NCBI GenBank assembly: GCA_030613245.1
Contig: JAUWMI010000040.1
Coordinates: 1 to 39,264 of the forward strand
DNA length: 39,264 bases
Source of the DNA: Candidatus Sumerlaeota bacterium
GTDB taxonomy: Bacteria > Sumerlaeota > Sumerlaeia > MWCT01 > JAUWMI01
Direction of reading: 5' to 3'
The position numbers and the translations under genes were made by a program. The notes beneath the pieces were generated by a model. The model worked only from the letters and a program-made list of their open reading frames with translations. It was not told where the DNA came from and did not search any database. Positions 9,055-16,876 of this stretch are shown here, in pieces. Numbering within the stretch: the first letter of the stretch is position 1; each line of letters starts with the position of its first letter.

Positions 9055-9543
9055 ATGAGAATTGCCCTTGCAAGTGACCATGCAGGATACGAGGTGCGCA
9101 ATCAGATCATTGATTTCCTGAAGAGCGCTGGCCACGAGGTGATTGACTGCGGCTCACAGCACCTTGATTCAGTGGATTATCCTGACTACGGGATCAGGGC
9201 CGTACGGGCAGTTGTGGAAGGGGAAGCAGACCGGGCGGTTCTGCTGTGTGGAACCGGGATTGGGATGTCAATCGTGGCAAACAAATTTCCGGGGATTCGT
9301 TGTGCGGTGTGCACGGATTTGTATGCGGCTGATCAGGCGCGTCGCCATAACGATACCAATGTGCTGGCACTACGAATGCGCAACATTGATCCTTTGATCA
9401 ACGCTCAGATTCTCCACGTCTGGTTAACCACTCCATTCAACGGCGGTCGGCATGAACGTCGTAACGAGAAAATTGCTCACCTTGAATCTCTGAATTTTAA
9501 GAATCCCAAAGGAGATAAGCGTGAAAAGTCTAAAAGACGTTGA
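9055..9543 (+). CDS. rpiB: Ribose-5-phosphate isomerase B
   Basis: 162 residues of the RpiB/LacAB fold, interconverting ribose 5-phosphate and ribulose 5-phosphate in the pentose phosphate pathway. Family motifs are present: SDHAG near residue 9, the active-site loop CGTGIGMSI near 70, and the [11 protein letters not shown] segment. The C-terminal 30 residues are basic and divergent. ATG 9055 is chosen over GTG 9049 because GAGGAG at 9044-9049 sits five bases upstream and would overlap the GTG. The 3' end overlaps glyA by 23 bases in another frame, which suggests translational coupling. The nucleotide-sugar and nucleotide-pool genes around it form a housekeeping operon. Confidence 0.95.
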   Translation: MRIALASDHAGYEVRNQIIDFLKSAGHEVIDCGSQHLDSVDYPDYGIRAVRAVVEGEADRAVLLCGTGIGMSIVANKFPGIRCAVCTDLYAADQARRHNDTNVLALRMRNIDPLINAQILHVWLTTPFNGGRHERRNEKIAHLESLNFKNPKGDKREKSKRR

Positions 9544-10768
9544 TCCGCAAGTGGCAGGGGCGATTGAGCTAGAGTACCGCCGCCAGACGGAGACACTGGA
9601 GATGATCGCCTCGGAGAACTTCACCAGCCAGGCGGTGCTTGAGGCTCAGGGCTGTCTGATGACCAACAAGTATGCCGAGGGATATCCGGGCAAGCGCTAC
9701 TACGGTGGGTGTGTCAACGTTGATATTGTCGAGCGACTGGCTATTGAACGTGCAAAAGCCTTGTTTGGTGCGGAACATGCGAATGTCCAGGCGCATTCAG
9801 GCTCGCAGGCAAACATGGCGGTGTACTTTGCATTTCTCGAGGTCGGGGCAACCATGCTCGGAATGAGCCTGGCACACGGGGGACATCTGACCCACGGGTC
9901 TCCGGTGAACTTTTCAGGCAAGTTCTTCAACGTCGTCTCCTATGGCGTGGACAAAAAGACGGAAAGGATTGATTACGACCAGCTGGCAGCATTGGCCCGG
10001 GAACATAAGCCGAAGCTGATCATGGCAGGTGGCAGTGCATACCCAAGGATTATTGACTGTGCGAAGTTCCGCGAGGTGGCTAACGAGGTTGGGGCACTGC
10101 TGGTGGTTGACATGGCACATTTTGCGGGCCTTGTAGCCGCAGGCTTGCATCCAAACCCCGTGCCGGATGCTGATATTGTGACGTCAACAACTCATAAAAC
10201 CCTGCGTGGGCCACGGAGTGGCTTCATTCTATGCAAAAAAGCCTATGCGAAAGCTATTGACAAGATGATCTTCCCGGGCATTCAGGGCGGGCCGCTGATG
10301 CATGTGATCGCGGCTAAAGCAGTGGCTTTTGGTCAGGCTTTACAGCCTGAATTCAAGCCCTATCAGACACAGATCGTCAAGAACGCGAAGCACCTCGGCG
10401 AGAGATTGGTGGAACAGGGACTGCGGCTTGTGTCTGGTGGAACGGATACGCATCTCCTGCTGGTTGATCTCACCGCTTTTGGCATCACTGGTCGTCAGGC
10501 TGAAAACGTGCTTGAAGAAGCCGGCATCACCGTAAACAAGAACATGATTCCGTTTGATACGCGAAAGCCAATGGAGGCGAGTGGCATTCGTATCGGAACA
10601 CCAGCACTAACGACCCGCGGCATGAAAGAGCCTGAGATGAAGCAGATTGCCCTCTGGATAAGTCAGGTGCTGAAAGAACCGGAGAACGAGGCAATCCGGA
10701 GGCGCGTGCAAAGCGAAGTGGCAGAGATGTGCAGCCGCTTCCCCTTGTACCAAGAGGATAGCCAGTAA
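9521..10768 (+). CDS. glyA: Serine hydroxymethyltransferase
   Basis: 415 residues, the usual length. It is the PLP enzyme that converts serine and tetrahydrofolate to glycine and methylene-tetrahydrofolate in the cytosol, the main source of one-carbon units. The PLP lysine is Lys226 in [12 protein letters not shown]. The N-terminal motif [13 protein letters not shown] and the segment [13 protein letters not shown] are intact. The start is GTG 9521 with AAAGGAGA six bases upstream, inside the end of rpiB. The stop codon overlaps the ATG of the dCMP deaminase gene (TAATG). Supplying methylene-tetrahydrofolate next to a dCMP deaminase links both genes to thymidylate synthesis. Confidence 0.97.
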   Translation: MKSLKDVDPQVAGAIELEYRRQTETLEMIASENFTSQAVLEAQGCLMTNKYAEGYPGKRYYGGCVNVDIVERLAIERAKALFGAEHANVQAHSGSQANMAVYFAFLEVGATMLGMSLAHGGHLTHGSPVNFSGKFFNVVSYGVDKKTERIDYDQLAALAREHKPKLIMAGGSAYPRIIDCAKFREVANEVGALLVVDMAHFAGLVAAGLHPNPVPDADIVTSTTHKTLRGPRSGFILCKKAYAKAIDKMIFPGIQGGPLMHVIAAKAVAFGQALQPEFKPYQTQIVKNAKHLGERLVEQGLRLVSGGTDTHLLLVDLTAFGITGRQAENVLEEAGITVNKNMIPFDTRKPMEASGIRIGTPALTTRGMKEPEMKQIALWISQVLKEPENEAIRRRVQSEVAEMCSRFPLYQEDSQ

Positions 10769-11283
10769 TGATGCAGTCCGGCAAAAAGGAATCCTGGTCT
10801 GAGAGGCCGTCGTGGGATGAGTATTTCATGCGGATCACCAGGCTCATTTCAACGCGTTCAACCTGCCTGCGTCGCCAGGTGGGGGCCGTAATAGTTCGCG
10901 GGCAACGTATCCTGTCAACCGGCTACAACGGTGCGCCCAATAAGATCACGCACTGTCTGGAGATCGGCTGCCTGCGTGACGCGATGCAAGTGCCATCCGG
11001 GGAACGCCATGAAATCTGCCGAGGCATCCACGCGGAACAAAACGCTATTCTGCAGGCAGCATTCTCAGGCACTAGCATCAAAGATGCGGAAATCTACATT
11101 ACCTCCCATCCCTGCAGCCTATGTGCCAAGATGTTGATTAATGCGGGGATCATCCGGGTTGTCTACGAAGGCGAATATCCAGATCAGCTGGCCATTCAGA
11201 TGCTTTCAGATGCGAATATCAAGACCGAACAATATTCTTGCGATGTCCCACGCGGGCAGGCGCCTGCCCGTCCAGGCGACTGA
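10768..11283 (+). CDS. Deoxycytidylate (dCMP) deaminase
   Basis: 171 residues of the zinc cytidine/dCMP deaminase family, converting dCMP to dUMP for thymidylate synthesis. Zinc and catalytic residues are visible: His88 and Glu90 in HAEQN, and Cys116 and Cys119 in PCSLC. The start overlaps the glyA stop by one base, a coupled start; a second ATG follows directly. The last ten residues, rich in Arg, Pro, Gly and Ala, are encoded by a perfect 18-bp palindrome and lie beyond the conserved fold, so the C-terminus seems to have been extended by a repeat. The Bacillus homologue is named comEB, but nothing here points to competence. Confidence 0.93.
   Translation: MMQSGKKESWSERPSWDEYFMRITRLISTRSTCLRRQVGAVIVRGQRILSTGYNGAPNKITHCLEIGCLRDAMQVPSGERHEICRGIHAEQNAILQAAFSGTSIKDAEIYITSHPCSLCAKMLINAGIIRVVYEGEYPDQLAIQMLSDANIKTEQYSCDVPRGQAPARPGD
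11253..11270. repeat. Perfect 18-bp palindrome inside the dCMP deaminase gene
   Basis: CGGGCAGGC followed by its exact reverse complement GCCTGCCCG. It lies in the last codons of the deaminase gene and encodes part of its non-conserved tail. Confidence 0.85.
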
Positions 11284-11415
11284 TTCTGGTAGGATCGTTA
11301 GGGATCATATCCAGGCCTGACAGACACACGGATCGGAATAAAGGTGACAATAGATCCCCGGGGTCGGGCAAGTCTGGGCGCGTGATCGTCGCTCAGTGAG
11401 TGAGGAAATGCAAAA

Positions 11416-12408
11416 ATGAAAGCAATTATTCCCGTTGCTGGTATTGGGACGCGGTTGCGGCCCCACACGCACACGCAAGCGAAGGTGCTACTTCAAGTTG
11501 CTGGTAAGGAGATTCTTGGCCACATACTGGACGAGCTCGTGGAGTTGGGCATTGACTCGGTCACCTTCATTGTTGGCTATATGGGAGATCGCATCCGCCA
11601 GTACGTTGATTCGACTTATCGGATCAAGGCCACTTATGTAAATCAGGAGGAAACAAAAGGGCTTGGCCATGCGATCTGGCTGGCGAAAGATCGTCATTTG
11701 GATGATGATGAAGTGCTCATCATCCTGGGGGATACGATTTTTAAAGCCGATTTCGCCTCGATCTTTAACAAACGCGAGAGCTATATAGGCGTGAAGGAGG
11801 TCAGTGACCCGCGCCGTTTTGGAATTGTTGAGCTGGAAAAGGGGATTGTGAGGCGGGTCGTTGAGAAACCCGAACAGCCAAAGACAAATCTGGCCATTGT
11901 TGGCATTTACATGATACGCAATCCTAAACTGCTCTTTCAAAGCCTGGATGAGATCGTGGCCAAGAACATCACCACAAAGGGTGAGTACCAACTGACCGAT
12001 GCACTCCAGCTCATGCTTGAGAAGGGCGAAAAGATGAAGACATTTCTGATTGATGGGTGGTATGATTGCGGGAAACCCGAGACGCTGCTTCAGACCAATC
12101 GCGAATTGCTGACCTTGAAGTTTGCCTCTGTGGCGCAGGAACATAATAAATTCAAAGGCTCCATTATCAATAGCCCGGTTTCTATAGCCCCAACGGCGCG
12201 TATTGAGAATTCCATTGTTGGGCCATACGTGACTGTGGCTGAGGGGGCTGTGATCCAAACCTCTATTGTCACTAACGCAATTATTAGCGAAGACGCGATG
12301 GTAGAAAACATTATCATTGAAAATTCAATAATTAGCGACAATGCCAAGGCGATTGGCCATCTCTACACACTGAATGTTGGCGATTCGTCAGAAATTAATT
12401 TTGCATAA
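11416..12408 (+). CDS. Sugar-phosphate nucleotidyltransferase (RmlA/GlmU-like)
   Basis: 330 residues. The N-terminal 240 residues are a nucleotidyltransferase fold with the NTP loop GIGTRLRPHTHTQAK at about residues 9-23 and the metal Asp in LGDTIF near 111. The C-terminal 80 residues hold hexapeptide-like repeats (SIVGPYVTVAEGAVI and similar) forming a left-handed beta-helix. This is the long form of glucose-1-phosphate thymidylyltransferase or UTP-glucose-1-phosphate-type enzymes, which make NDP-sugars for surface polysaccharides. The exact sugar and nucleotide cannot be read from the sequence. GAGG lies about ten bases before the ATG. It follows the dCMP deaminase gene after 132 bases; no sugar-modifying genes are nearby. 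Confidence 0.85.
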   Translation: MKAIIPVAGIGTRLRPHTHTQAKVLLQVAGKEILGHILDELVELGIDSVTFIVGYMGDRIRQYVDSTYRIKATYVNQEETKGLGHAIWLAKDRHLDDDEVLIILGDTIFKADFASIFNKRESYIGVKEVSDPRRFGIVELEKGIVRRVVEKPEQPKTNLAIVGIYMIRNPKLLFQSLDEIVAKNITTKGEYQLTDALQLMLEKGEKMKTFLIDGWYDCGKPETLLQTNRELLTLKFASVAQEHNKFKGSIINSPVSIAPTARIENSIVGPYVTVAEGAVIQTSIVTNAIISEDAMVENIIIENSIISDNAKAIGHLYTLNVGDSSEINFA

Positions 12409-12454
12409 GTAATTCTCTGGGGTGGCATTGTTTTTGAAAAACAGAGAAAGTGCC

Positions 12455-12483
12455 TTGACTCCCCTGCAAAGCATCGGTATATA
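12455..12483 (+). promoter_or_regulatory. Sigma-70-type promoter for metK
   Basis: TTGACT at 12455-12460 and TATATA at 12478-12483 with an ideal 17-base spacer. A start near 12490 would give an untranslated leader of about 175 bases before metK. Confidence 0.65.
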
Positions 12484-12489
12484 GACATA

Positions 12490-12664
12490 CTTCCGTGCAG
12501 ACAAGAACGCGCCAAAGTTTGGGCCGCTGTAGCCCGCAGTCGCGCAGAGTTAAGATAACATAGCTGGGCTGCGGATGCGTCGCCTGGCAGGCGCGCCTGA
12601 TGCGTTTAGGGCTCACTACAACTCGCCCCAACGTTTATTCACCCAATTAGAAAGGAAAATCTAC
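12490..12664 (+). promoter_or_regulatory. Long, GC-rich structured leader of metK
   Basis: The putative leader contains a GGGC-loop-GCCC hairpin, a CGCCTG/CAGGCG hairpin near 12578-12590 and the ribosome site AGAAAGGA just before ATG 12665. Leaders of metK and ahcY often hold SAM or SAH riboswitches. I could not fit the conserved cores of SAM-I, SAM-II or SAH elements, so its role is unassigned. Confidence 0.3.
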
Positions 12665-13861
12665 ATGAGTCGTAGCGGCATAACTTTGTACACATCAGAG
12701 TCGGTTGGCAAAGGGCATCCCGATAAGTTGGCTGATCAGATTTCAGATGGTGTGCTGGACAGTATTCTCGAGCAGGACTCCAAGGGCCGATGTGCGTGTG
12801 AGACGCTGATAACCCGCGGCCTGATTATAATCGCGGGCGAGATTACTACTAAGGGCTACGTTAACTTTCGCGATGTCGTTACGGAGATCGTGAAAAAAGC
12901 CGGCTACATCCACGCGGAATACTTTTTCGACTTCGAATCGTGCGGCATCATCACCTCTATTCAGGAACAATCGGCCGACATTGCTCGCGGGGTCAATGAA
13001 AGCCCTGTCCGTATGCAGGGCGCCGGAGATCAGGGCATCATGGGCGGGTATGCATGCAGGGAAACTCCGGAGTTCATGCCGCTCCCGATTATGCTGGCCC
13101 ACGATTTGGTGCGCCGTATTGACGATGTCAGGGAAAATAACATTCTGCCCTTTCTTCGGCCGGATAGCAAATCTATGGTCACCGTAAAGTATGAAGGCAG
13201 GAAGCCGATTTGTGTCGAGCGCGTGGTCATTGCTGCTCAGCACAATCCTGTAATCTCAGGCAAAACAGACGAGAAAAGTATTATGAAGATCGTGCAAGAT
13301 AGCATCATGGAAGAGGTAGTCAAAAAGGTCATCCCTCCGGAATATGCTACCAAAGACATGCAGGTCTTGATTAACAACACGGGACGCTTTGTCATCGGTG
13401 GACCGATTGCTGATACGGGACTAACCGGCCGCAAGATCGTGGTGGATACTTATGGTGGTAAAGGCGGCCATGGTGGAGGTTGTTTCTCAGGAAAAGACCC
13501 CACGAAAGTGGATCGGTCTGCTGCATACCTGTCCCGCCAAATCGCTAAGAATATCGTTGCTGCTGATCTCGCTGATGAGTGCAGCATTCAGCTCTCCTAT
13601 GTGATTGGTGGTGCAGAGCCCATATCACTCACCATTGACACGATGGGCACTGGAAAAATTCCCGACGGCAGACTGGAAGAGATTGCGAAAGAACTCTTCG
13701 ACTTCCGGCCTGGGGCAATCATTGAAAATCTCAACCTGCTGCGGCCGATTTATATCAATACCGCGGTATACGGCCACTTTGGACGAGAAGACGACCCGGA
13801 CATCTTTACCTGGGAGCGAACAGACAAGATACAGGCAATTCAGAAGCTCGCTGGGAAATAA
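12665..13861 (+). CDS. metK: S-adenosylmethionine synthetase
   Basis: 398 residues, usual for MetK. It makes SAM from methionine and ATP in the cytosol. Conserved parts: ESVGKGHPDKLADQISD (His18, Asp20), QGAGDQGIMGGYA, and the phosphate-binding loop with FSGKDPTKVDRSAAY near residue 280. Two positions differ from the common proteobacterial form: MGGYA instead of MFGYA, and GGKGGHGGGCF instead of GGYGRHGGGAF, pointing to a deep-branching MetK. ATG 12665 is used because the family starts here and AGAAAGGA precedes it; the frame stays open 90 bases upstream, but that extension is not MetK-like. ahcY follows, so synthesis of SAM and removal of SAH are adjacent. Confidence 0.96.
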   Translation: MSRSGITLYTSESVGKGHPDKLADQISDGVLDSILEQDSKGRCACETLITRGLIIIAGEITTKGYVNFRDVVTEIVKKAGYIHAEYFFDFESCGIITSIQEQSADIARGVNESPVRMQGAGDQGIMGGYACRETPEFMPLPIMLAHDLVRRIDDVRENNILPFLRPDSKSMVTVKYEGRKPICVERVVIAAQHNPVISGKTDEKSIMKIVQDSIMEEVVKKVIPPEYATKDMQVLINNTGRFVIGGPIADTGLTGRKIVVDTYGGKGGHGGGCFSGKDPTKVDRSAAYLSRQIAKNIVAADLADECSIQLSYVIGGAEPISLTIDTMGTGKIPDGRLEEIAKELFDFRPGAIIENLNLLRPIYINTAVYGHFGREDDPDIFTWERTDKIQAIQKLAGK

Positions 13862-13877
13862 GCATTAGATGGTAGAG

Positions 13878-13911
13878 AAAGTAGGGGCGTTAAATTTAAC
13901 GCCCCTACTTT
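13878..13911. repeat. Perfect 34-bp palindrome between metK and ahcY
   Basis: Each 17-base arm reads AAAGTAGGGGCGTTAAA and is followed directly by its exact reverse complement. As RNA it forms a very stable hairpin ending in a short U-run and could attenuate or terminate transcription after metK. It is the cleanest member of the dispersed GTAGGGGC/GCCCCTAC family. Confidence 0.9.
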
Positions 13912-13967
13912 AAAAGCTCATTTCCTGCTGAGCACCTAATAATATGAATCTCGCAAAGGAGTTTTCC

Positions 13968-15293
13968 ATGCGCTACGACATCAAAAGTCTTCGACTTGCT
14001 GAAAAAGGCAAAACACGGATTGAATGGGCGGAGCGCGATATGCCTGTTCTCCGAAGCATTACCAGGGAGTTCAAGCGCACTAAGCCACTACGTGGCGTTC
14101 GAATTTCGTGCTGTCTGCACGTGACCACGGAAACAGCGAACCTGATGCACACCCTGAAGGCGGGAGGAGCCGACGTAGTGCTTTGTGCTTCTAATCCGCT
14201 CAGCACCCAGGATGACGTAGCAGCCTCCCTAGTGAAACATCTCGGCGTGCCGGTCTTCGCGATTAAGGGCGAAGACCATGCAACATACTACAAGCACATT
14301 CAGCAAGCGCTGGCCCACTTTCCCGCAATTACCATGGACGACGGAGCTGACCTGGTGTCGGCTCTGCTTTTCATTGCTATGAAGAATTTCAAGATGCTGC
14401 ATTCGTCAATTCGCAGGTGGTACCGGGGACGAGCAAAGGTCGCACAAGCGCGCCTGATTGACAGTGTCATTGGAGGGATGGAGGAGACTACAACAGGCGT
14501 GATCCGGCTGAGGGCAATGGAGCGCGACGGCGTGTTGCGCTTCCCGATCATTGCGGTAAACGATGCGGATACCAAACACCTCTTCGACAATCGCTATGGC
14601 ACCGGGCAATCAACGATTGACGGCATCATACGCGCAACAAATCGGTTGATGGCTGGTAGCAAGGTTGTTGTGAGCGGCTACGGTTGGTGCGGCCGGGGGG
14701 TAGCCACGCGGGCAAAAGGAATGGGTGCCAACGTCATTGTTACCGAGGTGAGCCCGCTCCGAGCACTGGAAGCGGTCATGGATGGTTACCAGGTTATGCC
14801 GATTGCCGAGGCGGTAAAGACTGGCGACATCTTCATCACGGTGACAGGCGATGTGAATATCATCCGGAAAGAGCATTTCCTCATGATGAAGGATGGCGCG
14901 ATCATTTGCAACGCCGGGCACTTCAACGTTGAGCTTGACCTGGATGGTCTGAAGAAGGTCTCCCGGAAATCGCGACAGCTGCGCGACTCTGTAACCGAAT
15001 TTAAACTGCGTAATGGCAGGAAGGTCTATCTCCTGGGCGAAGGTCGTCTGGTCAACCTCGCGGCTGCGGAAGGGCACCCGGCCTGCGTCATGGACATGTC
15101 GTTTGCCAATCAGGCGCTCTGTGCCGCCTATATGTTCCGCAATGCGAAACGCCTGGCGAAGCAAGTGCATGGCGTCCCACAGGCCATTGACGAACGCATT
15201 GCCCGACTCAAGCTGAAATCCATGGGTATCAAGATCGATACCCTAACCCCTGAGCAAGAGGATTATCTCACCTCGTGGGAACTGGGTACGTAA
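13968..15293 (+). CDS. ahcY: S-adenosylhomocysteine hydrolase
   Basis: 441 residues. It splits SAH into adenosine and homocysteine, completing the SAM cycle begun by the adjacent metK. Visible motifs are [18 protein letters not shown]-like [28 protein letters not shown] and the NAD-binding loop GYGWCGRG, with GHFNVELD near the C-terminus. It lacks the roughly 40-residue insertion of many bacterial and eukaryotic enzymes and resembles the short type of archaea and Thermotoga. ATG 13968 follows AAAGGAG by six bases, and this is preferred to an in-frame ATG 24 bases earlier. The perfect palindrome lies upstream. Confidence 0.95.
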   Translation: MRYDIKSLRLAEKGKTRIEWAERDMPVLRSITREFKRTKPLRGVRISCCLHVTTETANLMHTLKAGGADVVLCASNPLSTQDDVAASLVKHLGVPVFAIKGEDHATYYKHIQQALAHFPAITMDDGADLVSALLFIAMKNFKMLHSSIRRWYRGRAKVAQARLIDSVIGGMEETTTGVIRLRAMERDGVLRFPIIAVNDADTKHLFDNRYGTGQSTIDGIIRATNRLMAGSKVVVSGYGWCGRGVATRAKGMGANVIVTEVSPLRALEAVMDGYQVMPIAEAVKTGDIFITVTGDVNIIRKEHFLMMKDGAIICNAGHFNVELDLDGLKKVSRKSRQLRDSVTEFKLRNGRKVYLLGEGRLVNLAAAEGHPACVMDMSFANQALCAAYMFRNAKRLAKQVHGVPQAIDERIARLKLKSMGIKIDTLTPEQEDYLTSWELGT

Positions 15294-15660
15294 GCATGCG
15301 TGGCGCTGCGCGGCCTGATTTTTTTTGCAGTGCCTCCTCTGGGTTCCTCTCTGCGTATCCAGGCACCTGTTCGGCTACTTGCCCGCTCTCGTGTGCGCAT
15401 GGCCCATCCAGGCTGCAAGCCGAAGGCGCGATTGGGAATCTTCCCTTTCCGGCTCAAGTCTCGGCCAAAACCTCTCCCGCCGAATTTCTTCCATGAAGCT
15501 CATACTCGAAATCGCGGATAGACATTACGCGGCTTCTCATATATTGAAAAGCATGGGCTCTCACACCGACCGAGCGAAAAAAATATGGACAAAACCACGC
15601 AATGCAGACAGCATTCTACCATAAAAGAACGCAATCCATGGGCAAGTCCATAGGAGAGAT
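15294..15660. other. Gene-free gap between ahcY and the receiver-kinase gene
   Basis: A run of eight T at about 15321-15328 follows a GC-rich stretch (GGCGCTGCGCGGCC) just past the ahcY stop and may be its terminator. The remaining ORFs are short, have no ribosome site and look like chance. I see no RNA gene. Confidence 0.4.
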
Positions 15661-16749
15661 ATGGCAATGGACAAGCGCATCCTGGTGATTGACGATGAGC
15701 GACGAATGGCCGATAGCCTGAGGACGTTGCTGAGCAAGTACGGCTATGACGTTTATGTGGCGTACAGTGGAGCTGAAGGCATTGAGAAGCTGAAGGAGAA
15801 ACCCGTCCAACTGGTTATTACGGATATGCGCATGGCTGAAATAGACGGCTACGACGTCATGCAATATATTAATGAACATATGCCAGGCGCACTGATTATC
15901 GTGATTACCGGGTATGCGTCCACGGAATCCGCCATAGAGGCGCTGCACTATAAGGCATTTGACTATATTCCCAAACCATTTGAGTTCGATTTGCTGAAAG
16001 CGTCTGTTGAAAAAGCTTTCAGCCGTCTGGAGGTCGAACATTTCAAAGAAGATATGGTCTATATGATAACTCACGACATAAAAGTTCCGCTCACCTCGAT
16101 CATTGGATATGCATCGGTGATTTTCGATAAGAAAACTGGCAATGTCTCGCCGCGCGCCAGAGAATTTGTTAACAACATTAGCACCAACAGCCATAAGATT
16201 CTGACGATGATTGATAATTTCCTGACTTCTTATAAGATCGAATCGGGAGAACTTTTGCTGTGCGAAGTGGATGTCAATGTCAAATATATCATAGAGGATT
16301 TGGTGTCAATTGTGGCACCCGAATTGCAAAAGCGTGGCCTGCGCATCCACACCTCGCTGCTCGTGCAACCACCTTTAATCCGGGGAGATGAACATCTACT
16401 CTTCCGTGCCCTCGGCAATGTCATTTCAAATGCGATCAAATTTACACCCGACGAAGGCTCTGTGACTATAACAATGGAGCGCTGTCCGGCATCGGAATCT
16501 CCTCTCGGAAAAGAGACGCTGCTAATTGTAGTTTCGAATACCGGCCCTGGCATCCCGGAGAAAGATTTGGATATCATTTTTGAAAAACACCGCCGGGCCA
16601 GCAATATTACGGGGATTGAGGGATCTGGGCTCGGCTTGTACGTTGTCAAAAGCGTTGTCGAAGCCCACCATGGAAAAGTAACCGTGTCGAGCAGAGCCGG
16701 TGAGCTCACGACATTTTCCATTTCCCTGCCCCTTGCCCCGGCAAGTTGA
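15661..16749 (+). CDS. Receiver-histidine kinase hybrid (REC-HisKA-HATPase)
   Basis: 362 residues, soluble. An N-terminal receiver (about 4-122) has acidic Asp11/Asp12, phospho-acceptor Asp55 and Lys105 in IPKPF. It is followed by HisKA with His138 in THDIKVPLTSII and a HATPase domain with N-box NVISNAIKF and G-boxes GPGIP and GSGLGLYVVK. With the receiver first, the kinase is most likely controlled by phosphorylation from another kinase, acting as an intermediate in a phosphorelay; this is inference. AGGAG at 15652-15656 could serve ATG 15661 or the in-frame ATG 15667. No cognate regulator gene is adjacent; the multi-PAS sensor and the membrane-anchored receiver protein in this window are possible but untested partners. 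Confidence 0.93.
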   Translation: MAMDKRILVIDDERRMADSLRTLLSKYGYDVYVAYSGAEGIEKLKEKPVQLVITDMRMAEIDGYDVMQYINEHMPGALIIVITGYASTESAIEALHYKAFDYIPKPFEFDLLKASVEKAFSRLEVEHFKEDMVYMITHDIKVPLTSIIGYASVIFDKKTGNVSPRAREFVNNISTNSHKILTMIDNFLTSYKIESGELLLCEVDVNVKYIIEDLVSIVAPELQKRGLRIHTSLLVQPPLIRGDEHLLFRALGNVISNAIKFTPDEGSVTITMERCPASESPLGKETLLIVVSNTGPGIPEKDLDIIFEKHRRASNITGIEGSGLGLYVVKSVVEAHHGKVTVSSRAGELTTFSISLPLAPAS

Positions 16750-16876
16750 GAACCAACGACTTGAGGCGAGGCTCATTCTCCCAATAAACTCATTTCTGAT
16801 TAAGAACACAAGCTGCAACACGACGAGTGTGCCTATAGTGTTGCCCCATCTGTCTATCCCAGCTAGAGCGCGATTC

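Noticed and set aside
12575-12664. N-terminal extension of metK from 12575
   Set aside because: The added 30 residues are not MetK-like and run through a GC-rich palindrome; ATG 12665 has its own ribosome site.
15300-15624. Three overlapping small frames after ahcY
   Set aside because: No ribosome site, Cys/Pro/Ser-rich low-quality translations, and all three frames are equally open.
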